Positions 17,013 through 26,172 of a stretch of DNA of 64,000 bases are shown piece by piece; position 1 is the stretch's first letter, and every line of letters begins with the position of its first letter. The DNA comes from JAVKMO01 sp031539345 (lineage in GTDB: Bacteria; Bacteroidota; Bacteroidia; Chitinophagales; Chitinophagaceae). Location of the stretch: positions 3,874 to 67,873 of the forward strand of contig JAVKMO010000003.1 in assembly GCA_031539345.1 (NCBI GenBank), in the 5' to 3' direction. The notes beneath the pieces are model-generated. The model saw only the letters and a program-made list of their open reading frames with translations, was not told the DNA's origin and did not search any database. A program made the translations under genes and the position numbers.

Positions 17013-18005
17013 CTACACGCAATGTGCAGAAGGCGTTGTGTCTAAAGAAACAAAATTATTGTCTAAGGCTTGGTAATAGGCGTTCATCGCAATCATGCCT
17101 GCATTGTCGGTGCAATATTCAAAAGGAGGAATAAAATAAGAATAGTTTTTTTGAATACACATGATTTCAAAATTTTTACGCAATAAGGAGTTTGCCGCAA
17201 CGCCACCAGCAAGACATAAATTGGTGATGTTGTTTTCTTTTGCAGCAAGAAATAATTTGTCTAATAAAATAGTAACAATGCTTGTTTGAATCGAAGCACA
17301 TAAGTCATGTAAATTATCTTGGATAAAATGCTCGTTGATTTGCATTTGCTTTTGTATAAAATATAAAATGGACGTTTTTAATCCACTAAAACTGTAATTA
17401 TATTGAGGCATATTTGGTTTTGCAAACGTAAAAATAGGCTTCCCTTTTTGAGCAAGTTGGTCAATCAAAACGCCACCAGGATAAGACAGTCCTAATATTT
17501 TTGCACTTTTATCAAAAGCCTCTCCTGCTGCATCATCGATGGTTGTACCAATGCTTTTAAACGTATTAAAATTGGTACAAATAAAAATTTGTGTATGTCC
17601 CCCACTCACGGTTAAGCACAAAAAAGGAAATGCAGGTTTTTGTTGTGGAATAAAGTTGGCACTCACGTGAGCATGAATATGATTAACACCGATTAAGGGT
17701 TTTTGATGAACCAAAGCGAGTGATTTTGTAAAACACGCACCCACCAATAAAGACCCAACAAGACCAGGCATTTGCGTGAATGCAAATACGTCAATGTTAG
17801 ACAAAATGCAATTACTTTTTTTTAACGCTGCATCAACGACAGACACGATATGTTGTGTATGAATGCGTGAGGCAAGTTCGGGAATTACGCCGCCATAAAT
17901 TTGATGTGCGTGCTGTGTAACAATAATGTTACTTGTAATCACACCATCTTCGCAAATGGCTGCACTTGTTTCATCGCAAGAAGTTTCTACGGCTAAAATT
18001 CTCAT
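17013..18005 (-). CDS. tsaD: tRNA N6-adenosine threonylcarbamoyltransferase
   Basis: Universal enzyme of 330 residues that transfers the threonylcarbamoyl group to A37 of tRNAs reading ANN codons. The metal-binding HIHAH motif is at residues 109-113, with ETSCDETSAAI at the N-terminus, SGGHTQIF and GGVAANS later, and a DNAGMIA ending. Its ATG overlaps the rdgB stop by four bases, so the two are translated from one message. The length matches the family. Confidence 0.96.
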   Translation of the reverse strand: MRILAVETSCDETSAAICEDGVITSNIIVTQHAHQIYGGVIPELASRIHTQHIVSVVDAALKKSNCILSNIDVFAFTQMPGLVGSLLVGACFTKSLALVHQKPLIGVNHIHAHVSANFIPQQKPAFPFLCLTVSGGHTQIFICTNFNTFKSIGTTIDDAAGEAFDKSAKILGLSYPGGVLIDQLAQKGKPIFTFAKPNMPQYNYSFSGLKTSILYFIQKQMQINEHFIQDNLHDLCASIQTSIVTILLDKLFLAAKENNITNLCLAGGVAANSLLRKNFEIMCIQKNYSYFIPPFEYCTDNAGMIAMNAYYQALDNNFVSLDTTPSAHCV

Positions 18006-18580
18006 TGTTGTTGTAAAAATTGAATGAATTGTTGAAGGGCTTTTTCACGATGGCTAAATGTTTTTTTCTCTGCCAATGTCATTTCACCAAAACTTTTTGT
18101 GCTTCCATCAGGGCAAAAAACAGCATCATAACCAAACCCATTTGTGCCTTTTTGTTCTTCTAAAATAATGCCTTTGCAAATACCCGTAAAAAAATGTTTT
18201 TGTTTTTTGTAATAACAACAAATCACCGTTTTAAATTGGGCTTGTCTTTGTTGAGTGCCTTTTAAATTGGTTAATAATTTATCGATATTGTTCGTCATGT
18301 TGCAATCATCTCCTGCATATCTGGCGGACCTTACACCAGGTTCACCGTTTAATACGTTTACTTCTAAGCCGGTATCTTCTGCAAAAATGGCGTATTGTGT
18401 CAATGGAATAATAAAATCAACTTTTGCCTGTGCATTTTTTTCTATGGTATCAAAAGGTTCTGGAATAATGTTTGTAATGCCAATATCTTCAAGCGTATAA
18501 CACAGAATATGATCTGGCATACTGCCCATAATTTCTTTGATTTTATTTTTATTATTTGTTGCAAATACAAAATTGTTCAT
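18002..18580 (-). CDS. rdgB: Non-canonical purine NTP pyrophosphatase (RdgB/HAM1)
   Basis: House-cleaning enzyme of 192 residues that hydrolyses ITP, dITP and XTP to monophosphates. The family start FATNNKNKIKEI, the catalytic FAEDTGLEV, PGVRSARYAG and the late GTNGFGYDAVF and FSHREKAL motifs are all visible. It overlaps tsaD downstream by four bases. The 295 bp upstream separate it from the divergent OmpA-family gene; nothing else was recognised there. Confidence 0.96.
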   Translation of the reverse strand: MNNFVFATNNKNKIKEIMGSMPDHILCYTLEDIGITNIIPEPFDTIEKNAQAKVDFIIPLTQYAIFAEDTGLEVNVLNGEPGVRSARYAGDDCNMTNNIDKLLTNLKGTQQRQAQFKTVICCYYKKQKHFFTGICKGIILEEQKGTNGFGYDAVFCPDGSTKSFGEMTLAEKKTFSHREKALQQFIQFLQQQ

Positions 18581-18875
18581 ACTTGAATAGAGATCTCAAT
18601 AAAAAATGTTTCATTCAATGTTTGTTGCAAGAAAATCTTTTTAAGAAAATAGAGGTGATTGATTTTGAAAAATTGAAGTGTAAAAAATAGACATTCTCAA
18701 TTTGGTGATACCATACAAAAACGCTGTCATTCAATACCATTGCAAGATGCAATTGTTTTAAAAAAAAGTTTCCTCATGCACCTTTGTTTTTGTTGTGTGT
18801 ATAATACATCAAGTCAATGCTTCTGATTTTTTTAGTTTAGGGGCAATTTTTTATTTTCTATAAAAACTCATTGCT

Positions 18876-19868
18876 ATGCGTTTCTCTTTTTCTTTTTTGA
18901 TTCTTTTTATTTCGTTATCTGTTTTTTCTCCTTTTCTTAAGGCACAGTCTATAAGCCCTTTTGAACCCAAGGGCATGATTCAAAACCCAGCCGACATGAA
19001 GGATAAAACATATAATTTCTTTTTATCGAAACGATTTAAAACAGCAACACAACAAAGAGATTCTGTGCACAAAGACTTGGTCAAAACAAAAGTTTTGTTT
19101 GGAAAAGATTCTACGCAACGCAATGCGATAAAAGATTCTTTAACTACCGCCTTCAACGAACTCACTAAACAACACCAAACACTCACGAAATCTGCGGCAC
19201 GTTTGGCAGAAGACAATAAATTATTAAATAAAAAGTTTTCTGAATTTATCGAATCTTCTACAAGCAATACCGATAAAATGAACCTTGCTTTAGAACAAAA
19301 AAATAGAGAGTTAGAGCAAAAAAACAAAGATTTAGAAGAGCGTGAAGCAAGACTCAAAGAGTTAGAACTTGTATCCCGTAAGCAAGATTCTATTAGCAAA
19401 GCATTAAAAAATTTAATTCATAAAGCCTTATTGAATTTCAATAACAAGGAACTGACCATCGAATTAAAAAATGGTAAAGTTTATATTTCATTTAGTGATG
19501 AATTTTTGTTTAAATCAGGCAGTGCAGATGTTGAAAATAAGGGTTTAGACGCTTTGAGAAAAGTGGCTGAAGTGATTAACGCAGACGATAAAATTGGCGT
19601 ATTAATCGAAGGTCATACAGATAACGTTCCTCTCAAATCACCCCGTTTAAAAGACAATTGGGATTTGAGTGCGGCAAGGTCATTAAGTGTGGTTCGTTTA
19701 CTCAGTGAATCTTACCATGTTTCTCCAGAAAAATTAACTGCCGCAGGTCGTGGAGAATTTATGCCTAAAGCAAGTAATGAAACAGCAGAAGGCAAAGCAA
19801 AAAACAGACGAATTGAAATTATTCTTACGCCAGATTTGTCTGAATTATACGACATGATTTATCAATAA
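18876..19868 (+). CDS. OmpA/MotB-family outer-membrane or peptidoglycan-associated protein
   Basis: Secreted protein of 330 residues. The signal peptide is residues 1-24 (ending FLKAQ). A long Lys/Glu/Gln-rich region around residues 55-175 contains heptad-like repeats (LEQKNRELEQKNKDLEERE) and should form a coiled coil. The C-terminal OmpA domain (about 195-325) carries LIEGHTDNVP, the NWDLSAARSLSVVRLL peptidoglycan-binding region and GRGEFMPKASNETAEGKAKN-type ending. It likely tethers the envelope to peptidoglycan; a specific partner is unknown. Confidence 0.88.
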   Translation: MRFSFSFLILFISLSVFSPFLKAQSISPFEPKGMIQNPADMKDKTYNFFLSKRFKTATQQRDSVHKDLVKTKVLFGKDSTQRNAIKDSLTTAFNELTKQHQTLTKSAARLAEDNKLLNKKFSEFIESSTSNTDKMNLALEQKNRELEQKNKDLEEREARLKELELVSRKQDSISKALKNLIHKALLNFNNKELTIELKNGKVYISFSDEFLFKSGSADVENKGLDALRKVAEVINADDKIGVLIEGHTDNVPLKSPRLKDNWDLSAARSLSVVRLLSESYHVSPEKLTAAGRGEFMPKASNETAEGKAKNRRIEIILTPDLSELYDMIYQ

Positions 19869-19904
19869 CACCTATTTTTTCTTTTCATTTTTGAGATTAT
19901 TTTT

Positions 19905-20606
19905 ATGACAGAAACTATTGTTCGCATTGAAAATGTTAGCATTTATCAAGGTAATGCACTTGTCTTAAAGGACATTAATTTAGATATACAACAAGGAGAG
20001 TTTATTTATTTGATTGGAAAAAATGGAGCAGGAAAATCGAGCTTACTCAAAACTTTGTATGGTGAAATTCCACTCCAAGAAGGTTCAATAGAAATTGTTG
20101 GCTTTCAATTACACAAAATTCATTCGTCCCAACTTCAACACTTACGACGAAATGTTGGCATCATCTTTCAAGACTTTCAATTGTTGATGGATAGAACAAT
20201 TTTTGAAAATTTAAAATTTGTTCTTCAAGTAACAAATTGGAAAGACAGCATTCTGATCAACAATAAAATTGAAGAAGTATTAGACAAAGTTGGTTTAACC
20301 AATAAAGGTTACAAGATGATTTATGAACTGTCTGGGGGTGAGCAACAACGGGTAAACATTGCACGAGCAATTTTAAATAATCCCAAACTCATTATTGCCG
20401 ACGAACCAACGAATAATTTAGACCCCAAAACTGCAGACGAAATTATGAACTTGCTTTTGCAAATTTGTAAAGATTACAAATCTTCTGTTTTGATGGGTAC
20501 ACACGAATATTCGCTCATCAGACGTTACCCAAACAGAACAATAAAAATTGAAAATACACAACTCATCGACAAAGTAGATAAAGACGAATTGGTATTGTAT
20601 TTATAG
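19905..20606 (+). CDS. ftsE: FtsE-like ABC transporter ATPase
   Basis: ATPase of 233 residues. Walker A is GKNGAGKSS near residue 38, the Q-loop is FQDFQLL, the ABC signature is LSGGEQQRVNIARA, Walker B is LIIADEPTNNLD and the H-loop lies in MGTHEYSL. The order and the FQDFQLL region are typical of FtsE, which pairs with FtsX to control peptidoglycan hydrolases at division. No ftsX lies next to it in this window, so assignment within the FtsE/LolD-like group is by similarity only. It lies 36 bp after the OmpA-family gene. Confidence 0.82.
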   Translation: MTETIVRIENVSIYQGNALVLKDINLDIQQGEFIYLIGKNGAGKSSLLKTLYGEIPLQEGSIEIVGFQLHKIHSSQLQHLRRNVGIIFQDFQLLMDRTIFENLKFVLQVTNWKDSILINNKIEEVLDKVGLTNKGYKMIYELSGGEQQRVNIARAILNNPKLIIADEPTNNLDPKTADEIMNLLLQICKDYKSSVLMGTHEYSLIRRYPNRTIKIENTQLIDKVDKDELVLYL

Positions 20607-20646
20607 TCCCTTGTTTGTTTTCTCTTGTATAAAAAAACAATATTTT

Positions 20647-22068
20647 ATGATAGCCAACTTTAATCCTCAACAGCAACATACGCTACAAAATTCTTTTTCT
20701 CTGCAAGGCAAAGGGTTACATACAGGCGTAACAACAACCTTGACGGCATTGCCTGCAAATGCAAATTTTGGTATTCAGTTTCAACGCATCGACTTAGCCG
20801 ACCAGCCTACTGTAAAAGCAGACTGTGATTTTGTAAGCGACACGAGCCGCAGCACAGTATTAGAAAATAAAACAGCGAAAATTTCTACCGTAGAACATTT
20901 ACTTGCCGCACTTGTTGCAAGCGGCGTAGACAATTGCCTCATTCAAGTTGATAACATAGAAATTCCCATTTTAGATGGCAGTGCAATGCCTTTTATAGAA
21001 GCCATAGAACAAGCGGGAATTCAAGAACAAGCAGAACAAAAAAAATGGTATCATATTCCTGAGTATTTAGAATTGAATGATGCCGAAAAAAATGCAGAAA
21101 TGTTGCTTATTCCAAATGATGTTTATCAAATTCAAACGCATATTGATTTTAATTCTGTTGTGTTAGGCACACAGTCGGCAAGCCTTTCTTCGTTACAGCA
21201 TTTTAAAAAAGACGTCGCTTCTGCAAGAACATTTTGCTTTTTGCATGAATTAGAAATTTTACTTCAACATAACTTAATTAAAGGTGGTGATTTTGATAAC
21301 GCCATTGTGGTTGTTGAAAAAACACCAAGTCAAGACAGCATTGAAAAACTAGCAAAATTATTTAACAAGCCGAGCATCAAAGTAGAACAAGGTTATCTCA
21401 ATAATTTAGAACTGCGTTATAGCAACGAACCAGCACGACACAAATTATTAGACGTGCTTGGCGACCTTGCATTGATTGGCTATCCTATTCAAGGAAAAAT
21501 TATTGCCACCAGACCAGGACACAAAACGAACATTGCTTTTGCGAAAAAAATTAAAGCGTATATCAAACAAAATTTACTTCAAGAAGTTCCACACTACAAC
21601 CCAGACGAAAAACCAATTTACAGCACGACAGACATTTTAAAACGCTTGCCTCACCGCTTCCCTTTTTTATTGGTAGATAAAATTATTGACCTCAAAGAAA
21701 AATCGATTGTAGGGATAAAAAACTCAACGTTTGACGAACCATTTTATGTAGGTCACTTTCCTGACAATCCTATTTTTCCTGGTGTATTACAAATTGAAGC
21801 ACTCGCACAAACAGGCGGAATTTTAGCATTAAACACAGTACCCGACCCATATAATTACGATACCTATTTTGTAAAAATTGACCAATGTAAATTCAAACAA
21901 AAAATTGGTCCGGGCGATACTTTAATTTTAAAAATGGAGTTTTTAGAACCCATTCGACGTGGACTCTGTATTATGAAAGGAACAATTTTTGTAGGCAAAA
22001 AATTATGCACTGAAGCTGTTCTCGTTGCTCAAATTATCAAAACTCGCAACGATGAAAAAAGTTTATAG
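20647..22068 (+). CDS. lpxC-fabZ: Bifunctional UDP-3-O-acyl-GlcNAc deacetylase / 3-hydroxyacyl-ACP dehydratase (LpxC-FabZ)
   Basis: Fusion of 473 residues. The LpxC half (1 to about 300) catalyses the committed step of lipid A synthesis and shows LQGKGLHTGV, the zinc-site STVEHLLAAL, the active-site VDNIEIPILDGSAMPF and the later ARHKLLDVLGDL. The FabZ half (from about residue 334) has LPHRFPFLLVDKI and the catalytic GHFPDNPIFPGVLQIEALAQ. This fusion is characteristic of Bacteroidetes. ATG at 20647 was chosen; the longer frame starts only at TTG 20611. It precedes an LptF/G permease gene. Confidence 0.96.
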   Translation: MIANFNPQQQHTLQNSFSLQGKGLHTGVTTTLTALPANANFGIQFQRIDLADQPTVKADCDFVSDTSRSTVLENKTAKISTVEHLLAALVASGVDNCLIQVDNIEIPILDGSAMPFIEAIEQAGIQEQAEQKKWYHIPEYLELNDAEKNAEMLLIPNDVYQIQTHIDFNSVVLGTQSASLSSLQHFKKDVASARTFCFLHELEILLQHNLIKGGDFDNAIVVVEKTPSQDSIEKLAKLFNKPSIKVEQGYLNNLELRYSNEPARHKLLDVLGDLALIGYPIQGKIIATRPGHKTNIAFAKKIKAYIKQNLLQEVPHYNPDEKPIYSTTDILKRLPHRFPFLLVDKIIDLKEKSIVGIKNSTFDEPFYVGHFPDNPIFPGVLQIEALAQTGGILALNTVPDPYNYDTYFVKIDQCKFKQKIGPGDTLILKMEFLEPIRRGLCIMKGTIFVGKKLCTEAVLVAQIIKTRNDEKSL

Positions 22069-22104
22069 CAAAGTATTTTGTTTATTCTTTGAACATCTAT
22101 CAAG

Positions 22105-23535
22105 ATGCTAAAAAAATTAGACCTTTTATTGTTACGCACTTTTGTTGGACCATTTTTTGGTGCAACGTTTATCATTTCTATTATTTTAATCCTACAATTT
22201 TTTTGGAAATATTTAGATGATATGGCGGGCAAAGGTTTGGGCGTATGGGTGATTTTTAAATTGACGATGTATTTGGGTGCAACGGTATTGCCGATGAGTT
22301 TACCTATTGCTGTTTTGTTTGCGTCTTTATTCACCTTTGGGGGTATGGGTGAACGCTCTGAATTGGTGGCAATTAAAGCCGCGGGCATTTCATTTATTCG
22401 TTTTTTACGCCCCGTGTTATTCTTGGCAATTATCATTTCTGCCATCGCATTTTGGTTTTCAAATAACGTTATTCCATATTCAACAATGCGTTTTCAAAAC
22501 ATTTTATATGAAATTGTTTATCAAAAACCAGCCTTTGATTTAAAGCCTGGTGTTTTTTATGACAAAATAGACGGCTACACAATTTATATCAATCACAAAA
22601 CTGACGACGAGAAAACGCTTAACAAAATCATCATTTTTGAAGCACCCAAAAACATCAATACCCCATTTAGAAATATCATTTTTGCCAACAAAGGACATTT
22701 GAAAATTGGTGAAGATTCTAGCCATAAACAAGTACTCATTTTTTCACTTTATGATGGTGCTTTTTATCAAGAAAGAGGAACTTTTAATCATAGAAAAAAT
22801 GATTTTACAATAACGAATTTTACAACATTTAGAAAAGTGTTAGACATGAGTTCGTTTAAATTTATGGAAGACAAAAGTCAATTCAAAAATCATCAAACGA
22901 TGAATATTCAAGAGTTAGATTCTGCACTTAAAGAAACCATACAATCAGCACCATACAATACAAAGTACAATCAATTTATGATGGAAAATCATTTTCCTCT
23001 ACTCAAAGGCGTTCCTTTTCTGAAGGCGACTAATACGAACAAAGCCTTAAAACAAATTTTACCTACAGATACAATCAGTGCATCAACTCAAAAAGCCATT
23101 CAAGAAAAAATTAACATGATTCTGAATGCTTATTCAAATTATGAAACTGAAATGAAAAATTGGCATGTACAAGAGAATAAATTTAGAGTCGAATGGCATA
23201 AAAAATTCACCTTGTCTTTGAGTTGTTTTATTTTCTTTTTGATTGGTAGTGCACTTGGGGCTATCATTCGCAAAGGCGGAATGGGTCTGCCTTTGATTAT
23301 TGCGGTGGGCATGTTTGTGTTTTATTTTTTTCTGAGTTCTGCATTAGAAAAGGCTTCAAAAGTTGGCGAAATTTTGCCTGTGATAGGAATGTGGTTATCC
23401 AATGCTATTTTGTTGCCAATTGGAGTGTTTTTATCGTATAAAGCACTCAACGATTCTCAACTTTTAAACAAAGAGGCATACCAAAAAGCGTATGAAAAGA
23501 TGATACGTTTGTTCAACAAATCGTCGAACAAATAA
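22105..23535 (+). CDS. LptF/LptG-family lipopolysaccharide export permease
   Basis: Inner-membrane protein of 476 residues, YjgP/YjgQ family. Three hydrophobic helices lie near the N-terminus (from MLKKLDLLLLRTFVGPFFG), a large soluble domain fills the middle (about residues 140-350), and three more helices are at the C-terminus (SCFIFFLIGSALGAIIRKGG). In the Lpt machine such permeases form the LptB2FG exporter moving LPS from the inner membrane. Which of LptF or LptG it is cannot be told. It lies between lpxC-fabZ and a heptosyltransferase-like gene, consistent with LPS assembly. Confidence 0.9.
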   Translation: MLKKLDLLLLRTFVGPFFGATFIISIILILQFFWKYLDDMAGKGLGVWVIFKLTMYLGATVLPMSLPIAVLFASLFTFGGMGERSELVAIKAAGISFIRFLRPVLFLAIIISAIAFWFSNNVIPYSTMRFQNILYEIVYQKPAFDLKPGVFYDKIDGYTIYINHKTDDEKTLNKIIIFEAPKNINTPFRNIIFANKGHLKIGEDSSHKQVLIFSLYDGAFYQERGTFNHRKNDFTITNFTTFRKVLDMSSFKFMEDKSQFKNHQTMNIQELDSALKETIQSAPYNTKYNQFMMENHFPLLKGVPFLKATNTNKALKQILPTDTISASTQKAIQEKINMILNAYSNYETEMKNWHVQENKFRVEWHKKFTLSLSCFIFFLIGSALGAIIRKGGMGLPLIIAVGMFVFYFFLSSALEKASKVGEILPVIGMWLSNAILLPIGVFLSYKALNDSQLLNKEAYQKAYEKMIRLFNKSSNK

Positions 23536-23536
23536 T

Positions 23537-24541
23537 ATGAATGCACCAAAAAAAATACTCCTTATTCAAACTGCTTTTTTAGGTGATGTGATTTTGGCAA
23601 CGGCATTAATAGAAAAATTACATACACATTTTTCACTTGCAAAAATTGACTTTTTAGTGCGTAAAGGCAATGAAAGTGTATTAGTACAACACCCTCTCAT
23701 CAATCATCTTTTTGTTTTAGATAAACAAAAAAAATGGACTTCAGCGTTGCAGCTTTTATCAACCATTCGGAAGAATAAATATGACAAAGTGATCAACGTG
23801 CAACGCCATTTTACAACGGGAATTATTACTGCATTTTCTGGAGCGAAAGAAACAATTGGGTTTAAAAAAAATCCATTGTCCTTTTTATTTCATCGAGCAG
23901 TTGAACATACTTTTGATGGCATACATGAAATTGAACGCAACCAACAACTCATTGCAGACTGCACCGATACAGTGCCTGCACAACCCAAATTATATATTTC
24001 ACCATCGATACAAAGCCAAGTTTCTCCTTATCAAAAAGAAAAAATGATTACTATTTCTGCGGGGTCTGTATGGGCAACCAAAAAATATCCTTTAGAAAAA
24101 TGGATTGATTTTTTACGGCATTTGGACACAAGTTATACCGTCTATTTTTTAGGTAGCAAAGCCGAACACGAAGAAATTAAATTGATGTTACAAGACCTTA
24201 AAATGCCTAACGTATTCAATTTATGCGGTCAATTGAATCTCGTAGCTTCTGCTGCATTGATGGAAAAAGCAGACATGAATTATGCTAATGATTCTGCCCC
24301 AACACACCTCGCGAGTGCGATAAATGCACCAATGGCAAGTATTTTTTGCTCTACAAGTCCACGTTATGGTTATGGTCCTTTGTCTGATTTGTCTTGTGTT
24401 ATTGAAACACAGCAACACCTCGCCTGTAAACCTTGCACCAATCATGGCAAAAAAAAATGTCCGCTTAATCATTTTCATTGCGGCACAACAATTCATACCT
24501 CACAACTTATTGATGCCTTAAAAAGTACAACATCAACTTAA
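23537..24541 (+). CDS. Glycosyltransferase family 9 (heptosyltransferase-like)
   Basis: Protein of 334 residues with the GT9 layout: KILLIQTAFLGDVILATALI at the N-terminus and, in the C-terminal half, ISAGSVWATKKYPLEKWIDFL and NDSAPTHLASAINAP, the nucleotide-sugar binding region. GT9 enzymes add heptose or related sugars to the lipid A-core. It begins one base after the LptF/G stop, so co-translation is likely. The donor and acceptor are unknown. Confidence 0.9.
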   Translation: MNAPKKILLIQTAFLGDVILATALIEKLHTHFSLAKIDFLVRKGNESVLVQHPLINHLFVLDKQKKWTSALQLLSTIRKNKYDKVINVQRHFTTGIITAFSGAKETIGFKKNPLSFLFHRAVEHTFDGIHEIERNQQLIADCTDTVPAQPKLYISPSIQSQVSPYQKEKMITISAGSVWATKKYPLEKWIDFLRHLDTSYTVYFLGSKAEHEEIKLMLQDLKMPNVFNLCGQLNLVASAALMEKADMNYANDSAPTHLASAINAPMASIFCSTSPRYGYGPLSDLSCVIETQQHLACKPCTNHGKKKCPLNHFHCGTTIHTSQLIDALKSTTST

Positions 24542-24612
24542 AATTTTAGAGCAAGAATAATTACAACAAAAAACACTTGCTTTGATACTTCATTTTTACG
24601 TCGCCTAAACTT

Positions 24613-25644
24613 ATGCAAAAGAAAGTTGCAATTGTCATTTTAAACTATAACGGAAAGAAATTATTAGAAGAATTTTTGCCTTCGGTAGTTGAACATACAC
24701 CAAAAAATTACAGCGTGTACGTTATTGACAATGCTTCTACAGACGATTCTATTTTGTTTTTACAAACACATTATGCCAATATTGCTATCGTTAAAAATGC
24801 TGCGAATGTTGGCTTTGCAAGTGGCTATAATGAAGGGCTAAAAAAAATTGACGCAGACTATTATATTTTACTCAATTCTGATGTTGCAATAACAGAAAAA
24901 TCGATGGAACGCCTTATCGATTTTATGGAATGTACGCCACAAGCTGGTGCAGTTCAACCCAAAATTAAATCATACAAACAGCCTACACATTTTGAATATG
25001 CAGGAGCAAATGGCGGTTTTGTCGATCGTTTATTTTATCCTTTATGTCGAGGTCGAATGATTAAAACGAGCGAAGAAGACCACGGTCAATACGATACGAT
25101 AACGCCAATTTTTTGGGCTTCTGGTGCAGCAATGTGCATTCGTGCAGAGTTGTTTCACGCCCTAAACGGCTTTGATGAATCTTTTTTTGCACATCAAGAA
25201 GAGATTGATTTATGCTGGCGTATGCAACACATCGGTTACACGTGTTATTGTGTTCCCAGTGCTGTCGTTTATCATTTGGGAGGAGGAACTTTATCGTACC
25301 AAAATTTACAAAAAATGTATTTAAATCATCGTAATAATTTAATGATGATAACAAAAAATCTACCCCTGCACAAAAGCCTACCTATTGTCATTACAAGAAT
25401 TTTTTTAGAACAATCTGCTGAAGGATTAAACGCTTTATTAAAAGGTCATTTTCGTTTTTATCAACACCTTTGGAAAGCCCATTGGGACTATATTAAATGG
25501 TTATTTAAACGTATTGGCAAAATGCAAAAAGAGTACCCCAAAAGAAAATCTACAAAACTCACGGGCTACTTATCAATCTTTTTAATTTTCCATTATTACA
25601 TTTTGCGACAAACAACGTTCAAAGAATTACATTTAAAACCGTAA
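24613..25644 (+). CDS. Glycosyltransferase family 2
   Basis: Protein of 343 residues with a GT-A fold. The nucleotide-binding start is VAIVILNYNGKKLLEE, then VIDNASTDDS, and the metal-binding acidic motif sits in LLNSDVAI (aligned with DxD). DESFFAHQEEIDLCWRMQ is the typical acceptor-side block of rhamnosyltransferase-like GT2 enzymes. Hydrophobic C-terminal residues may anchor it to the membrane. It follows the GT9 gene after 71 bp and probably contributes to surface polysaccharide or LPS; the sugar is not known. Confidence 0.9.
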   Translation: MQKKVAIVILNYNGKKLLEEFLPSVVEHTPKNYSVYVIDNASTDDSILFLQTHYANIAIVKNAANVGFASGYNEGLKKIDADYYILLNSDVAITEKSMERLIDFMECTPQAGAVQPKIKSYKQPTHFEYAGANGGFVDRLFYPLCRGRMIKTSEEDHGQYDTITPIFWASGAAMCIRAELFHALNGFDESFFAHQEEIDLCWRMQHIGYTCYCVPSAVVYHLGGGTLSYQNLQKMYLNHRNNLMMITKNLPLHKSLPIVITRIFLEQSAEGLNALLKGHFRFYQHLWKAHWDYIKWLFKRIGKMQKEYPKRKSTKLTGYLSIFLIFHYYILRQTTFKELHLKP

Positions 25645-25654
25645 ATATTATTTT

Positions 25655-26089
25655 ATGTACAGGGTGCTATATGCGTTTGTGGGAGTTGTTTTATTGGTTT
25701 GGTCGGCTTGTAGTAAATCGGCATATCCATCTGTTCCTACATTGACCTATACGTCTGTAAGTCCGTCGAATGAAGTCTATAAAAACAACTTGATCTTAAG
25801 CTATCGTGTAGAAGATAAAGAAGGCGATATTGATGATACAATTACGATTATCAAAATGTACAAAAATAGTAAAACGAAACCCTTGATATTAAAATTTAAA
25901 ATGCCTACAATTCCTTCAACGAGCGACCTTTCTGCAAAAGTAAACGTGCTATTAGATTATTTCACAGACATTGGCGACCCTCAAGCTGCTTACAAAAATG
26001 ACACCGTAATTTATGCTGCCTTTTTAAAAGATGCACAAAACCATATTAGCGACACTGCATTTTCTGAAAAAATTATTATTCATTTTTAA
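25655..26089 (+). CDS. Putative lipoprotein of unknown function
   Basis: Protein of 144 residues with a lipoprotein signal: a hydrophobic stretch YAFVGVVLLVWSAC, with Cys19 as the expected lipidated residue. The mature part contains SYRVEDKEGDIDDTITIIKMY, reminiscent of small immunoglobulin-like outer-membrane lipoproteins in Bacteroidetes, but no family is recognised with confidence. It starts 10 bp after the GT2 gene. Confidence 0.65.
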   Translation: MYRVLYAFVGVVLLVWSACSKSAYPSVPTLTYTSVSPSNEVYKNNLILSYRVEDKEGDIDDTITIIKMYKNSKTKPLILKFKMPTIPSTSDLSAKVNVLLDYFTDIGDPQAAYKNDTVIYAAFLKDAQNHISDTAFSEKIIIHF

Positions 26090-26172
26090 TTCTTCATTGC
26101 GAACAACAACTATTTCCACTTTATTATAAAGCAAGTTTTACGTCTTGCAAGCCCTTATTTTCTATATTATTT

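Noticed and set aside
18740..18850. A TATAAT-like sequence upstream of the OmpA-family gene as promoter
   Set aside because: Bacteroidetes use a different consensus, and no matching TTG/TAnnTTTG pair was found at proper spacing.
18980..19399. 139-codon minus-strand frame within the OmpA-family gene
   Set aside because: Antisense shadow of the coiled-coil region, with Ser/Leu-rich repetitive content and no independent support.
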